The notes beneath the pieces are model-generated. The model had not been told where the DNA came from and searched no databases. It saw nothing but the letters and a program-made list of their open reading frames with translations. 64,000 bases of DNA from Gemmatimonadota bacterium. GTDB taxonomy: Bacteria; Gemmatimonadota; Gemmatimonadetes; Longimicrobiales; Gaopeijiaceae. The translations under genes were made by a program, and so were the position numbers. The stretch lies in the NCBI GenBank assembly GCA_041390125.1, contig JAWKQN010000017.1:37549-101548 (forward strand), written 5' to 3'. Shown here piece after piece: positions 53,815 through 62,040 of this stretch; within the stretch, counting starts at the first letter, position 1, and the number at the start of each line of letters is the position of its first letter.

Positions 53815-54932
53815 GCCGAACCGCGGGGCTCCCGACCCCGGACGACCTGTGGCGGCGGATCGCTGCCCGATCCATCGATGGAGTCGTGGCCGCCGTGCTG
53901 CTGCGCCAGGTGCTGGCGCACGGCAGCCCCGCGCAGCAGGCGTCTCCGCCGACTCCGCCGGTGCAAGCCCTGACCCGACGCACGATCGTGGAGATCGGAA
54001 CGGCGGGTGACGTGCAGGAGCGCTTGATGCTGGGGCATCTCCTGGACGGAGAGGCCGGCATCGCCGCCCGCCGGTACGATGCGCTCATCGAGGCAGCCGG
54101 GGGCCGGCAGGCGGACCTGCTGCGACGCAAGGGTGCGCTGTTCCTCGTCGTGGACGTCGCCGTCGCGGCCGCCGCCCTGGAGCGGGCGGTGGCGCTGGCT
54201 CCCGCGGACGGGACCGCCTGGTTGGGGTTGTGCTTCGCCCGGGAGCGGGCGGGCGATCGGAAGGGCGGACGGGAGGCGTTCGAGCAGGCCTCGCGTCACG
54301 GTGCCGACCTCTCGGTCATGGACGAGCCCGAGCCGCCGCTCCCCGGCGCGCGCCAGGGCCCGAGCCCGACGCTGCTGGAGCGCGTGCGACCCATCCGCGG
54401 TCGCGCCCTGGACGCGGCCGTGGCGCTGCTGCCCAAGGCGCGGGACCGGTTTCGCGGTCTTGCGTCGCACGATACGCCGGACAAGCAGGTCGGCTGGGAT
54501 CTCGTCGCTGCGGTGGCGGTGGCGTGGTACGCGTTCGAGGCGGCCCTGGACGCCGACTCGGACGACTACGCGGGCGACGCCCAGGCCCTCTTCGCGGCGG
54601 AGACCCGTCGCCGGTCGTTCAGCCCGGTGCCGCCCGCCCGCCAGCAGGCGTTCAACGAGGCCTGGGAGGAGCACGGCCACACGCTGTTCATGCGCACCGC
54701 CGCGTACATGCTCACGCAGACCGGCGCGCTGTGGGAGGCCGCCGCGGCCGGGGGCGGGTCCGAGCGGGAGACGCGCGGGCTTCGGACCCGCGCCCGCGAA
54801 GCGGAGCACCGCGCCATCGCCGAATGGGTGCTGCGGTGCGTGTGCGGCAGCGCGTACGAGGCCGAGCCGGAGGATCGGCTGATCGAGCTGGGGCAGTGGG
54901 TGGAGGAGGCAGGAAAGGCGATCGCCGGGTAG
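53811..54932 (+). CDS. TPR-like protein coupled to the duplicated protein
   Basis: The 373-aa product starts at ATG 53811, overlapping the previous stop by 4 bp. An N-terminal helical region (LWRRIAARSIDGVVAAVLLRQVLA) is followed by tetratricopeptide-like helices (EAGIAARRYDALIEAAGGRQADLLRRKGALF in pieces, AAAALERAVALAPADGTAWLGLCFARERAGDRKGGREAFEQAS). The C-terminal half (about 200-373) is helical with conserved W and Y residues (VGWDLVAAVAVAWYAFEAAL, FNEAWEEHGHTLFM, RAIAEWVLRCVCGSAYEAEP). It is cytoplasmic and has no known family beyond the TPR-like segment. A scaffold for the upstream protein is the simplest role. Confidence 0.6.
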   Translation: MSRTAGLPTPDDLWRRIAARSIDGVVAAVLLRQVLAHGSPAQQASPPTPPVQALTRRTIVEIGTAGDVQERLMLGHLLDGEAGIAARRYDALIEAAGGRQADLLRRKGALFLVVDVAVAAAALERAVALAPADGTAWLGLCFARERAGDRKGGREAFEQASRHGADLSVMDEPEPPLPGARQGPSPTLLERVRPIRGRALDAAVALLPKARDRFRGLASHDTPDKQVGWDLVAAVAVAWYAFEAALDADSDDYAGDAQALFAAETRRRSFSPVPPARQQAFNEAWEEHGHTLFMRTAAYMLTQTGALWEAAAAGGGSERETRGLRTRAREAEHRAIAEWVLRCVCGSAYEAEPEDRLIELGQWVEEAGKAIAG

Positions 54933-54959
54933 GACCGGCTCGGCAGCCCCTTCGAGTCG

Positions 54960-55559
54960 CTATGTGCCGCCGAGCGCGACACCCACCGACACGACGAGGA
55001 ATCGCCGTGTTTCTCGCTGCGGGATCCTCCGGTCGTGCGCGAAGGCCAGCGCGAGCGCGGGCCAGAGGCGGAACGGCGCCAGGCGGATCTCGCTCGCCAG
55101 CCCGTGCGTGTGCAGGAGCAACTCCTCCCCCGGCCGGTCCTCGACCGAAGAGGCCCACACGAGACGGAGATCGGGAACCGGAGCCCAGTCGAAACGTCCG
55201 ACCGCACCCCGGGTGTCCCCCACGCCGAGCAGGACGGCGGCCGTCGCGTCCGTGCGCATGCCGTCATGGAGCTGGTAGCCGGCCTCCACGAGCAGGTCTC
55301 CCGGGCTGACGACCAGCGCCGTGTGGATCCGCCCGTCCGGACTCCAGGTCACTCCCGCCTCACCACCCGCGGGCCCGCACGTGTCCAGACAGAGGCGGCC
55401 GTCGAGCGTCGTGTCGGCCGCGCTGGCCAGGCTCGCGGACACGTAGCCTCCCCATCCCTGCGCCACCTCCGCCGAGCGAGGCGTGCGCACCGTCTGACAG
55501 GCGCCGAGCACGACGCACAGGGCGGGAAGCAGCCGGAAGAGCAGCGGGCGCGGGAGCAT
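54960..55559 (-). CDS. Lipoprotein of unknown function, outer-membrane-barrel-like
   Basis: The 199-aa product starts at ATG 55559; no Shine-Dalgarno sequence is visible. The signal ends in a lipobox (LLPALCVVLGACQT). The mature part has alternating short strands (GYVSASLASAADTTLDGRLC, GGEAGVTWSPDGRIHTALVV, LRLVWASSVEDRPGEELLL, ALALAFAHDRRIP, FLVVSVGVALGG), which suggests a small beta-barrel or sandwich at the outer membrane. Two cysteines (CLDTC) lie close together. No family is recognised. It is convergent with the TPR-like gene and divergent from the beta-lactamase-fold gene. Confidence 0.55.
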   Translation of the reverse strand: MLPRPLLFRLLPALCVVLGACQTVRTPRSAEVAQGWGGYVSASLASAADTTLDGRLCLDTCGPAGGEAGVTWSPDGRIHTALVVSPGDLLVEAGYQLHDGMRTDATAAVLLGVGDTRGAVGRFDWAPVPDLRLVWASSVEDRPGEELLLHTHGLASEIRLAPFRLWPALALAFAHDRRIPQRETRRFLVVSVGVALGGT

Positions 55560-55724
55560 GGGCGGAGAGGGGAAGCGGAGGACCAGGGGATGCGTGAAGG
55601 TAATCGAACGGTCCCGGTGCGGCGCCCGCGCGGAGCATCGGTGTCGGCGCCGGCGCCCGTTCTGCGTTCACGCAGGTAGGGCCCCCGACCCGGAGGGGTC
55701 CGTCCGTCCTGTGTGAGCCGCGCC

Positions 55725-58499
55725 ATGACCTTCAAGACCCTCCGCCTCCTGTCCGTGCTGGCGCTCCAGGCCGGTGTGCCTCCTGCCCTGATCGCCCAGA
55801 CCGTGCAGGGCACCTCGCTCCGTGGGGATTGGGTGCGCGTCGTCAGCAACAACAACCGCAACGACCAGATGCGGATCCACGTGGACGGCGACGCCACGCT
55901 CACGGTCGTGCCGAGCTCGTCCACGCGCTACTGGCAGGTGGGGCAGATCCTGTGGCGGGCCATCCAGCCGAGCGGCGAAGTCGCCGTGCGCGGCAGCGAC
56001 GGCAGCTACTACCCGGGTGCGTTCACGTGGCAGGGATCGGACACGCTGCGCCTGCACGTGCAGGCGTCGGGAGCCGGCTACGACCAGACGTGGACGCGCG
56101 CCGGACCGTCCGTGCTGGGCGACTGGGTGCGGATCGCGCCCCCTGGCGATCCGGAGGACGGCATGCGGGTGCAGGCCACCGGGAGCGAGGCGTCCATCCG
56201 CTATCTCCCGGCGGCCGCTCCGCGCAGCTTCCGCGTGGGACGTCGACTGTGGCAGGGCATCCGCGCACAGGGCGCGCTCGACGTGCTGGGCTCGGACGGT
56301 CGCTACCATCCTGCCACGGTCACGCTCCTGGGCACGGACAGCCTGCGGATCGACAGCGCCTCCCCCATGGTGTCGAACGGCGCCATCTGGGTGCGTCCGA
56401 CCGCCGTCGCGGCCGCGCGCACGGCCCCCGCCGGTCCGCCCGCCAATCCGAACGCGCCCGGATCGGGTCTGCAGCCGCCGGCCGGTCCGCCGGGAGTCAC
56501 CCCACCCACGACCTTCACCCCGCCGCCAGCGAGTGGCGCGTGCGTGGCCACCTCCACACCGCTCGACGCCGAAGACGTGCGTTGGCAGTGGGGGCTTACG
56601 GTCCCCGTCCGGAACGACTCGCTCGCCGAGGTGCTGGGCGTGCAGGAGGCCATGATGAGCGGGCTTCCCAGCGGGCCCGCGTTGGCCCCCGTGGACCTGG
56701 AGCATTCGCTGTTGCCCGGCTTCCCGGACGGCTTCGCGTTCATCCACGAGGCACGCTCGCGCCGCATCCAGACGCAGCATCACCTCCTCCTGACGCGCGC
56801 GGAGCTGGACCAGCGGATGCAGGCCGCGCGCTCCGCCGGCCTGCGACCGACGGACGTCGAGGCGTACGATACGCCCGCGGGCGTCCGCTATGCCGGCATC
56901 TGGGAGACGAACCTGCAGGGCGTCGACTGGCGCGTGGACGTGGAGGTCACCTCGGCCGAGCTCGCGAACGTGCTGCGCAGCTCCGTTCCCGGCTCGCACC
57001 GGCTGGTGGACCTCGAGGTGCGGTCCACACCGAACGGACTCCTGCATTCGGCCATCTGGTACCGGAGCTGCGATGCCTCCAACTGGTCGGAGGTCCGGGG
57101 CATGGATTCCACCGCGTTCCGACAACGGATCCAGACGCAGTCGGCCGCGGGCTTCCAGGTCATCGACGTGGAGTCGTATGAGACGTCCGGAGGCCAGCGC
57201 TATGCGGCGGTGTGGGAGGCCAAGGATCCGGCGCGCGGGTGGGCGGTGGAGTTCGGCAGGGACCTGAACGGATTCCTGAACGACCACCGCCGCTACGAGG
57301 ACCAGGGCATGCGGCTCGTGGACTACGAGTCCTACACGACGGCGGCGGGACCGCGGTATGCGGGCGTGTGGGCGGAGAACGACGACCGCTACGACATGCC
57401 GTTCCGGATGGCCATCGACACGGTGCTGACCACCTACGTCACCACCAATCCCGTGCCCGGCGTCTCGGTGGTGGTGATGCGGGATGGGGAGGTCCTCTAC
57501 CGTGGTGGAGCGGGCCAGGCGGACCGCGCGGCGCAGAAGGATGCGCACTCCGGTACCCTGTATCCCACGGCCTCCGTGGCCAAGGCCATCGCGGCCACGC
57601 TCGCCGTACGGCTGGAGAGTCGCGGCCTGATCGACCTGACGCGCCGCACCAGCGACTACGTCTCGGTGCCCAACGCGTCGCACACGCACACGCTGGAGCA
57701 GTTGCTGTCCAAGACGGGGTGCGTGTGGCACTACCCGCAGGGCCCGGAGCCGCCGGAGCGGTTCTACATGTTGCGCGATTCGGTGATCGCGCAGTACAGC
57801 GCCACGGACTCCATCATGACAGGCTGCATCCCCGGCAGCCACTATCACTACTCGACGCACGGCTTCACGTTCGTGGGTGCCGCGCTGGAGAAGGTCACGG
57901 GCAAGGACATCGTCCAGCTCCTGCGGGACGAGATCGTCGAACCGTTCGGGCTCTGGAGCCTGGACCGTTCCTCCGACGTGGGGCCCGTGTTCGGTGTGCC
58001 GTGGTTCAACCAGGCGCAGCTCTACTCGTACGACACCACCACGGTGCAGGGTCAACCCGTTGGGCTGACGATCCCGCGTCGCACCGACGACAGCTGGAAG
58101 ATCCTCGGGGGTGGGCTGCAGGCGGACGCGCGTGATCTGGCGCGCTTCGGAGAGCTGACCTTGATGGGGCAGATCGCCGACACCGCTCGGCTCTGGACCT
58201 CGCACACCGACAACACACGCACCTGGTCCCGACCGCGGCGGCGGGTGGCGCCTCCGGTGGGACTGGCCTGGGTGCTCGGGACCGCGAACGCGGGGAGGCC
58301 CGTGGCCATGCATGGCGGATATGCCCTGGGCGCCCGCTCGTGGCTGGGGTTGTGGCGCGGTCCCACGGCGCAACAACGCCTGGTCGTCGCGGTCCTGAGC
58401 AACCAGGAGAACACCTTCGCGGGAGGCGCGACGGACATCCAGGGCCTGGGCACCCGAATCGCCCGATTGGTGTTCCTGCGGCCTCCACCACCCCCCTGA
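55725..58499 (+). CDS. Secreted beta-lactamase-fold protein, polyglycine-hydrolase-like
   Basis: The 924-aa product starts at ATG 55725 with a signal peptide ending near ALIAQ; GTG 55713 is an alternative. Residues about 30-230 hold two related beta modules (LRGDWVRVVSNNNRNDQMRI and LGDWVRIAPPGDPEDGMRV). Residues about 320-560 contain repeats of the 'bacterial tandem repeat domain 1' type (DVEAYDTPAGVRYAGIWE, DVESYETSGGQRYAAVWE, DYESYTTAAGPRYAGVWAE). Residues about 570-920 are a serine beta-lactamase/class C penicillin-binding domain: S617-V-A-K620, Y709-S-T and H863-G-G. Fungal polyglycine hydrolases share the repeat-plus-beta-lactamase plan. Cleavage of an extracellular glycine-rich or other peptide is expected, not antibiotic hydrolysis. 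Confidence 0.8.
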   Translation: MTFKTLRLLSVLALQAGVPPALIAQTVQGTSLRGDWVRVVSNNNRNDQMRIHVDGDATLTVVPSSSTRYWQVGQILWRAIQPSGEVAVRGSDGSYYPGAFTWQGSDTLRLHVQASGAGYDQTWTRAGPSVLGDWVRIAPPGDPEDGMRVQATGSEASIRYLPAAAPRSFRVGRRLWQGIRAQGALDVLGSDGRYHPATVTLLGTDSLRIDSASPMVSNGAIWVRPTAVAAARTAPAGPPANPNAPGSGLQPPAGPPGVTPPTTFTPPPASGACVATSTPLDAEDVRWQWGLTVPVRNDSLAEVLGVQEAMMSGLPSGPALAPVDLEHSLLPGFPDGFAFIHEARSRRIQTQHHLLLTRAELDQRMQAARSAGLRPTDVEAYDTPAGVRYAGIWETNLQGVDWRVDVEVTSAELANVLRSSVPGSHRLVDLEVRSTPNGLLHSAIWYRSCDASNWSEVRGMDSTAFRQRIQTQSAAGFQVIDVESYETSGGQRYAAVWEAKDPARGWAVEFGRDLNGFLNDHRRYEDQGMRLVDYESYTTAAGPRYAGVWAENDDRYDMPFRMAIDTVLTTYVTTNPVPGVSVVVMRDGEVLYRGGAGQADRAAQKDAHSGTLYPTASVAKAIAATLAVRLESRGLIDLTRRTSDYVSVPNASHTHTLEQLLSKTGCVWHYPQGPEPPERFYMLRDSVIAQYSATDSIMTGCIPGSHYHYSTHGFTFVGAALEKVTGKDIVQLLRDEIVEPFGLWSLDRSSDVGPVFGVPWFNQAQLYSYDTTTVQGQPVGLTIPRRTDDSWKILGGGLQADARDLARFGELTLMGQIADTARLWTSHTDNTRTWSRPRRRVAPPVGLAWVLGTANAGRPVAMHGGYALGARSWLGLWRGPTAQQRLVVAVLSNQENTFAGGATDIQGLGTRIARLVFLRPPPPP

Positions 58500-58695
58500 C
58501 CGGAATCCGGGGGCCGAGCAGCCGTCCGGCGCGCACCCCGTGCGGAGCTCCCGGCCGTTGGGCCTGGCACGCGCGTGGCGCTCCCCGATCTCCATCCCTG
58601 GCGGCGTCGGCGCCCGGACTGCGTTGGTGGAAGTGAGCGGGTCGTCCAGGTCCGCCGTCCAGATCCTTTCTCATCCGTTCCACGGGAGCAGGGCG

Positions 58696-59985
58696 ATGCG
58701 AACCACCCCGACGATCCTCGGACTTCTCCTGTGCACGCTGTTCTTGGCGCTTCCCCAGCCCGCCGACGCGCAGCTCCGTCGTCTCCGCGACGCCGCCAAG
58801 CGAGCCGCGGAGCGGGAGACGAGCGCCATCGTCGATCGCCTGGTGAGTGACGCGATCCGCTGCGCAGTGGACGATCCACGCTGCACCAGCCAGGCCGAAG
58901 CGGACGGCAAGGAGGTCATCTACGTCGACGCGGACGGAGAGATCATCACGGACGACGACGGCGTGCCGATCACCGACCGCGAGGAGGCTGCGAAGCGCTC
59001 GCCGGCCCTGGAGGCGCCAGGTGAGGGGTTGTGGGCCAACTACGACTTCGTGCCCGGGGACCGGATCGTCTTCTACGACGACTTCCAGCACGACCGCGTG
59101 GGGGATTTCCCGCGCCGCTTCGAGCTGATCATGGGCAACTGGGACGTGGTCGAGTCGGGCGAGCGGCGCTACCTGCGCGGGACGTCGGGGGGCTCGGTCA
59201 AGATTCCGTTGCCGGAGACGTTGCCCGACCGCTTCACCATGGAATTCGACGCGAGCCTGGAGCACGGGAACGGCTACATCCGTATCACCACCGCGCCCGC
59301 GTATCATGGTCCCGACCGCACGTTCGAGGGGTCGGCCGTCTCCTTGATGCTGAACGATGCCGGGCTCCTGCCGGTCGCGAAGACGGGGCCCGAGGCGCGG
59401 ACCCGGCACGACCATCGGTTCTCCGAGGAGGGCACGGCGCCGTTCCGGGTGATGGCGGACGGCGACTACATGAAGGTCTACGTGGGCGAGAAGCGCGTGG
59501 CCAACGTGCCCAACGCGGTCTTTCCCCGCAGTGACGCGCTCTATATCCACACCTCGTCCGCCAGCGAAGGGCGGCCCACCCTGATCGGGCCGATCCGGAT
59601 CGCGGCGGGTGGGCTGGACCTGTACTCGCGCCTCGAGGCGGAGGGCCGGGTCTCGACCCAGGGGATCCTCTTCGCGGTGGACAGCGACCAGATCCGTCCG
59701 GAATCCACACCGACCCTGGAGGAGATCGGCACCATGCTGGCCGACCATCCCGACCTGCGGCTCGCCGTAGAGGGGCATACGGACGCGGACGGGGATGAGG
59801 CCCACAACCTGGATCTGTCCGAGCGGCGGGCGCAGGCGGTGAAGGAGTTCCTGATGGAGCGCTACGGGATCGACGGCAGCCGGCTCGAAGCCCACGGCTA
59901 TGGCGAGTCGCAGCCGGTGGCGGACAACACCACCCCGGAGGGCAAGCAGCAGAACCGGCGGGTGGACCTGGTACGGCTGCCGTAG
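58696..59985 (+). CDS. OmpA-domain outer-membrane/peptidoglycan-linking protein
   Basis: The 429-aa product starts at ATG 58696 (GGGAG 7 nt upstream) with a signal cleaved near PADAQ. A central domain (about 110-290) resembles a laminin-G/concanavalin-type sandwich (DRIVFYDDFQHDRVGDFPRRFELIMGNWDVV in pieces, RFTMEFDASLEHGNGYIRI). The C-terminal 110 residues are a full OmpA domain (GILFAVDSDQIRPESTPTL, LRLAVEGHTDADGDEAHN, LSERRAQAVKEFLMERYGI, EAHGYGESQPVADN, QQNRRVDLV), which binds peptidoglycan through the D and R of these motifs. It probably links the outer membrane or a surface ligand to the wall. The next gene is separated by a large two-tier hairpin. Confidence 0.88.
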   Translation: MRTTPTILGLLLCTLFLALPQPADAQLRRLRDAAKRAAERETSAIVDRLVSDAIRCAVDDPRCTSQAEADGKEVIYVDADGEIITDDDGVPITDREEAAKRSPALEAPGEGLWANYDFVPGDRIVFYDDFQHDRVGDFPRRFELIMGNWDVVESGERRYLRGTSGGSVKIPLPETLPDRFTMEFDASLEHGNGYIRITTAPAYHGPDRTFEGSAVSLMLNDAGLLPVAKTGPEARTRHDHRFSEEGTAPFRVMADGDYMKVYVGEKRVANVPNAVFPRSDALYIHTSSASEGRPTLIGPIRIAAGGLDLYSRLEAEGRVSTQGILFAVDSDQIRPESTPTLEEIGTMLADHPDLRLAVEGHTDADGDEAHNLDLSERRAQAVKEFLMERYGIDGSRLEAHGYGESQPVADNTTPEGKQQNRRVDLVRLP

Positions 59986-60040
59986 AGGGCGCGGCCCCAC
60001 GCCGGACCGGGGGCCAGCGCTTTCCGGATCAGGTCGGGGC

Positions 60041-60095
60041 GGGCATGTTGCGGGGGTCGGCGCTGGGTGCAGCGCCGACCCCCCAGGTCATGCCC
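60041..60095 (+). terminator. Two-tier hairpin between OmpA-domain and MBL genes
   Basis: The inner stem is a perfect 13-bp pair, GGGGGTCGGCGCT (60052-60064) with AGCGCCGACCCCC (60071-60083), closing a 6-nt loop. An outer perfect 7-bp stem, GGGCATG (60041-60047) with CATGCCC (60089-60095), encloses it. It sits 55 bp after the OmpA-domain stop and 28 bp before the MBL ATG, so it may be a terminator, an attenuator or a translational control element. Confidence 0.6.
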
Positions 60096-60122
60096 CTGTC
60101 CCGAGCCAGCCCAGGAGTTCCG

Positions 60123-61130
60123 ATGCCCCACTCCATCGTCCGTCGGCACGTCGGCCCCCCTGTTCGGGTCCGCTCCGCTGTCTCCCCTTCCGGGTGGTGG
60201 GCCACCTCCTCCGCTCTTGCGAGTCGCGGGCGAGGCGTCGTTCTCGCCGCGCTGATGGTCACCGCCGTCGCGACGCCCGCCGCCGCCCAGGACATGGACG
60301 CCGTGCAGATCACCACGACGCGGGTGGCCGACGGCGTCTACATGCTGATGGGTCAGGGCGGCAACATCGGCCTGTCGGTGGGACCGGACGGCGCCTTCGT
60401 GATCGACGACCAGTTCGCCCCGCTCACGGAGAAGATCCTCAGGGCCATCTCCGAGGTGACGTCGGAGCCGGTGCGCTTCGTGTTCAACACGCACTGGCAC
60501 GGGGACCACACGGGAGGCAACGAGAACATGGGTGAGGCGGGCGCGCTGATCGTGGCGCACGAGAACGTGCGGCAGCGCATGAGCGTGGAGCAGGTGCTGG
60601 AGCGGATCGGGCGGCCGGTGAGCACCACCCCCGCGTCCCCGGAGGGGGCGCTGCCGGTGGTGACGTTCACGGACGACGTGAGCTTCCACATCAATGGGGA
60701 TGAGCTGCACGCCTTCCACGTCGACAACGCCCATACGGACGGGGACGCCATCGTGCACTTCGTGCGCGCGAACGTGGTGCACATGGGCGACACGTTCTTC
60801 CGCGACCGCTTCCCGTTCATCGACACCGCGAGCGGCGGCTCGATCGACGGCGTGATCGCGGCGGCGGGTCGGGCGTTGGCGGTGATGGACGCCAACACGC
60901 AGGTCATCCCCGGCCACGGTGCGCTCTCCACCCGCGAGGACCTGCAGCGCTACCGGGACGCGCTCAAGACCATGCGTGATTCCGTGGCGGCCATGATGGA
61001 GCGCGGGATGACGCTGGAGCAGATCCAGGCCGCCCGGCCCCTGCGCGCCCAGGCGCAGCAGTGGGGTCAGGACCAGGCGGCCGAGGAGTCCTTCGTGGCC
61101 ACCATCCACCACGGGCTGGGAGGCCGGTAG
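60123..61130 (+). CDS. Secreted metallo-beta-lactamase-fold hydrolase
   Basis: The 335-aa product starts at ATG 60123 with AGGAG 6 nt upstream. A long, arginine-rich N-region precedes the hydrophobic signal (VLAALMVTAVATPAAAQ, cleavage near residue 58). The MBL zinc site is complete: H124-W-H126-G-D128-H129, a histidine in DNAHTDGDAI, and VIPGHGAL; the aspartate bridging the metals is in VHMGDTFF. Similar secreted proteins are annotated as 'MBL fold metallo-hydrolases' with unknown substrate; some relatives hydrolyse beta-lactams of class B3 or N-acyl-homoserine lactones. A helical tail (DALKTMRDSVAAMMERGMTLEQI) is typical of the non-lactamase SoxH-like group. It cannot be assigned further. 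Confidence 0.85.
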   Translation: MPHSIVRRHVGPPVRVRSAVSPSGWWATSSALASRGRGVVLAALMVTAVATPAAAQDMDAVQITTTRVADGVYMLMGQGGNIGLSVGPDGAFVIDDQFAPLTEKILRAISEVTSEPVRFVFNTHWHGDHTGGNENMGEAGALIVAHENVRQRMSVEQVLERIGRPVSTTPASPEGALPVVTFTDDVSFHINGDELHAFHVDNAHTDGDAIVHFVRANVVHMGDTFFRDRFPFIDTASGGSIDGVIAAAGRALAVMDANTQVIPGHGALSTREDLQRYRDALKTMRDSVAAMMERGMTLEQIQAARPLRAQAQQWGQDQAAEESFVATIHHGLGGR

Positions 61131-61162
61131 GGGAGGGGTATTCCCGCGGGCTCGAGCAGGGT

Positions 61163-61191
61163 TTGACATCAAGGCATCATTGTCTGATGCT
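61163..61191 (+). promoter_or_regulatory. vapB promoter with overlapping inverted repeat
   Basis: TTGACA (61163-61168), a 17-bp spacer and GATGCT (61186-61191) form a promoter-like pair immediately upstream of the antitoxin ATG at 61199. The +1 would fall within about a base of that ATG, so the transcript may be leaderless. GCATCA (61174-61179) and TGATGC (61185-61190) form an inverted repeat over the -10, and TGATGC recurs at 61193-61198, a likely VapBC autoregulatory operator. Confidence 0.6.
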
Positions 61192-61198
61192 GTGATGC

Positions 61199-61450
61199 AT
61201 GAGGACCACCCTGACGCTGGACCCCGACGTCGTGCAGGCCCTCGAACGGGTCCAGCAGGAGGACGGCAGCTCCTTCAAGCAGGCGGTCAACACGCTGATC
61301 CGGATGGGCGTGGCGGCCCGAGCCCGTGCTCCCGAGCGGAACGCACCGGTTTCCACCGACCCGGTGGACCTGGGACCGTGTCTCATCGGGTCCCTCGACG
61401 ACATCGCCGAGGCGTTGGCGCTGGCGGAGGGGGAGCGCTTCCGGTCGTGA
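61199..61450 (+). CDS. vapB: VapB-type ribbon-helix-helix antitoxin
   Basis: The 83-aa product starts at ATG 61199 with no Shine-Dalgarno sequence; a promoter ends only 8 bp upstream, so translation from a leaderless mRNA is likely. The N-terminal RTTLTLDPDVVQALERVQQEDGSSFKQAVN, in pieces, has the strand-helix-helix form of CopG/RHH DNA-binding antitoxins (RTTLTLDPDVVQAL then SSFKQAVNTLIRMGV). The acidic C-terminus (LDDIAEALALAEGERF) would occupy the toxin. Its stop overlaps the toxin start (GTGA). It should bind the repeats in its own promoter. Confidence 0.78.
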   Translation: MRTTLTLDPDVVQALERVQQEDGSSFKQAVNTLIRMGVAARARAPERNAPVSTDPVDLGPCLIGSLDDIAEALALAEGERFRS

Positions 61451-61881
61451 TCCTCGTCGACGCGAACCTGCTCGTCTACGCCAAGGTGGCCGGGATGGCC
61501 GAGCACGAGCCCGCCCGCACCTGGTTGGACGAACGGCTGAACGGCCCCCTGGCCGTGGGCCTTCCCTGGAGTTCGCTGCTGGCGTTCGCGCGCCTGGTCT
61601 CGAACCCGCGCGTCTTCAGCCGGCCGCTCTCCACCGCTCAGGCATGGGAGCAGGTGGAGGCGTGGCGCCGCAGCCCCGTGGTCTACACGCCCGATCCGAC
61701 CGAGCGCCATGCCGGCATCCTGGCGGAGCTCATCCCGCACACGGCCGGGCGCGCCAATCTGGTCCCGGACGCCCATCTCGCGGCGCTGGCCATCGAGTAC
61801 GGGCTGACGCTCTGCAGCACCGACGGGGACTTCGCGCGGTTTCCGGGGCTTTCCTGGATCAACCCGCTGCACGCGGCGTAG
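61447..61881 (+). CDS. vapC: VapC-type PIN-domain toxin
   Basis: The 144-aa product starts at GTG 61447, coupled to the antitoxin. It is a PIN-domain ribonuclease: D5 in VDANLLVYA, D108 in VPDAHLAALAIEYG, and D126 with D128 in STDGDFARFPG. The segment SLLAFARLVSNPRVF lacks the glutamate usually found there in PIN domains and is typical of one VapC subgroup. It would cleave tRNA or rRNA when unbound. Confidence 0.85.
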   Translation: MILVDANLLVYAKVAGMAEHEPARTWLDERLNGPLAVGLPWSSLLAFARLVSNPRVFSRPLSTAQAWEQVEAWRRSPVVYTPDPTERHAGILAELIPHTAGRANLVPDAHLAALAIEYGLTLCSTDGDFARFPGLSWINPLHAA

Positions 61882-62040
61882 GGAACGGCCCGGACGTTCG
61901 CTCGTATGGACACCCAGGTGTGCGCGCGCCCTGCGTCGCGCCGCACCCGGGCGCCACGACCCCCCTCGAGGCCGCTCCGCATCCCTGACCCGCTGGCGCC
62001 GATCCGGTGCGCGGGATCGTCCTGCTGCCGGAGATCGCAC

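Noticed and set aside
54938..54975. Terminator between the convergent TPR-like and lipoprotein genes
   Set aside because: The 7-bp GCTCGGC/GCCGAGC pairing has a 24-nt loop and its right arm lies inside the lipoprotein coding region, so it is too weak to list.
60123..61130. Antibiotic-resistance metallo-beta-lactamase
   Set aside because: The MBL fold is shared by many hydrolases. The tail and context do not single out the class B enzymes, so no resistance claim is made.
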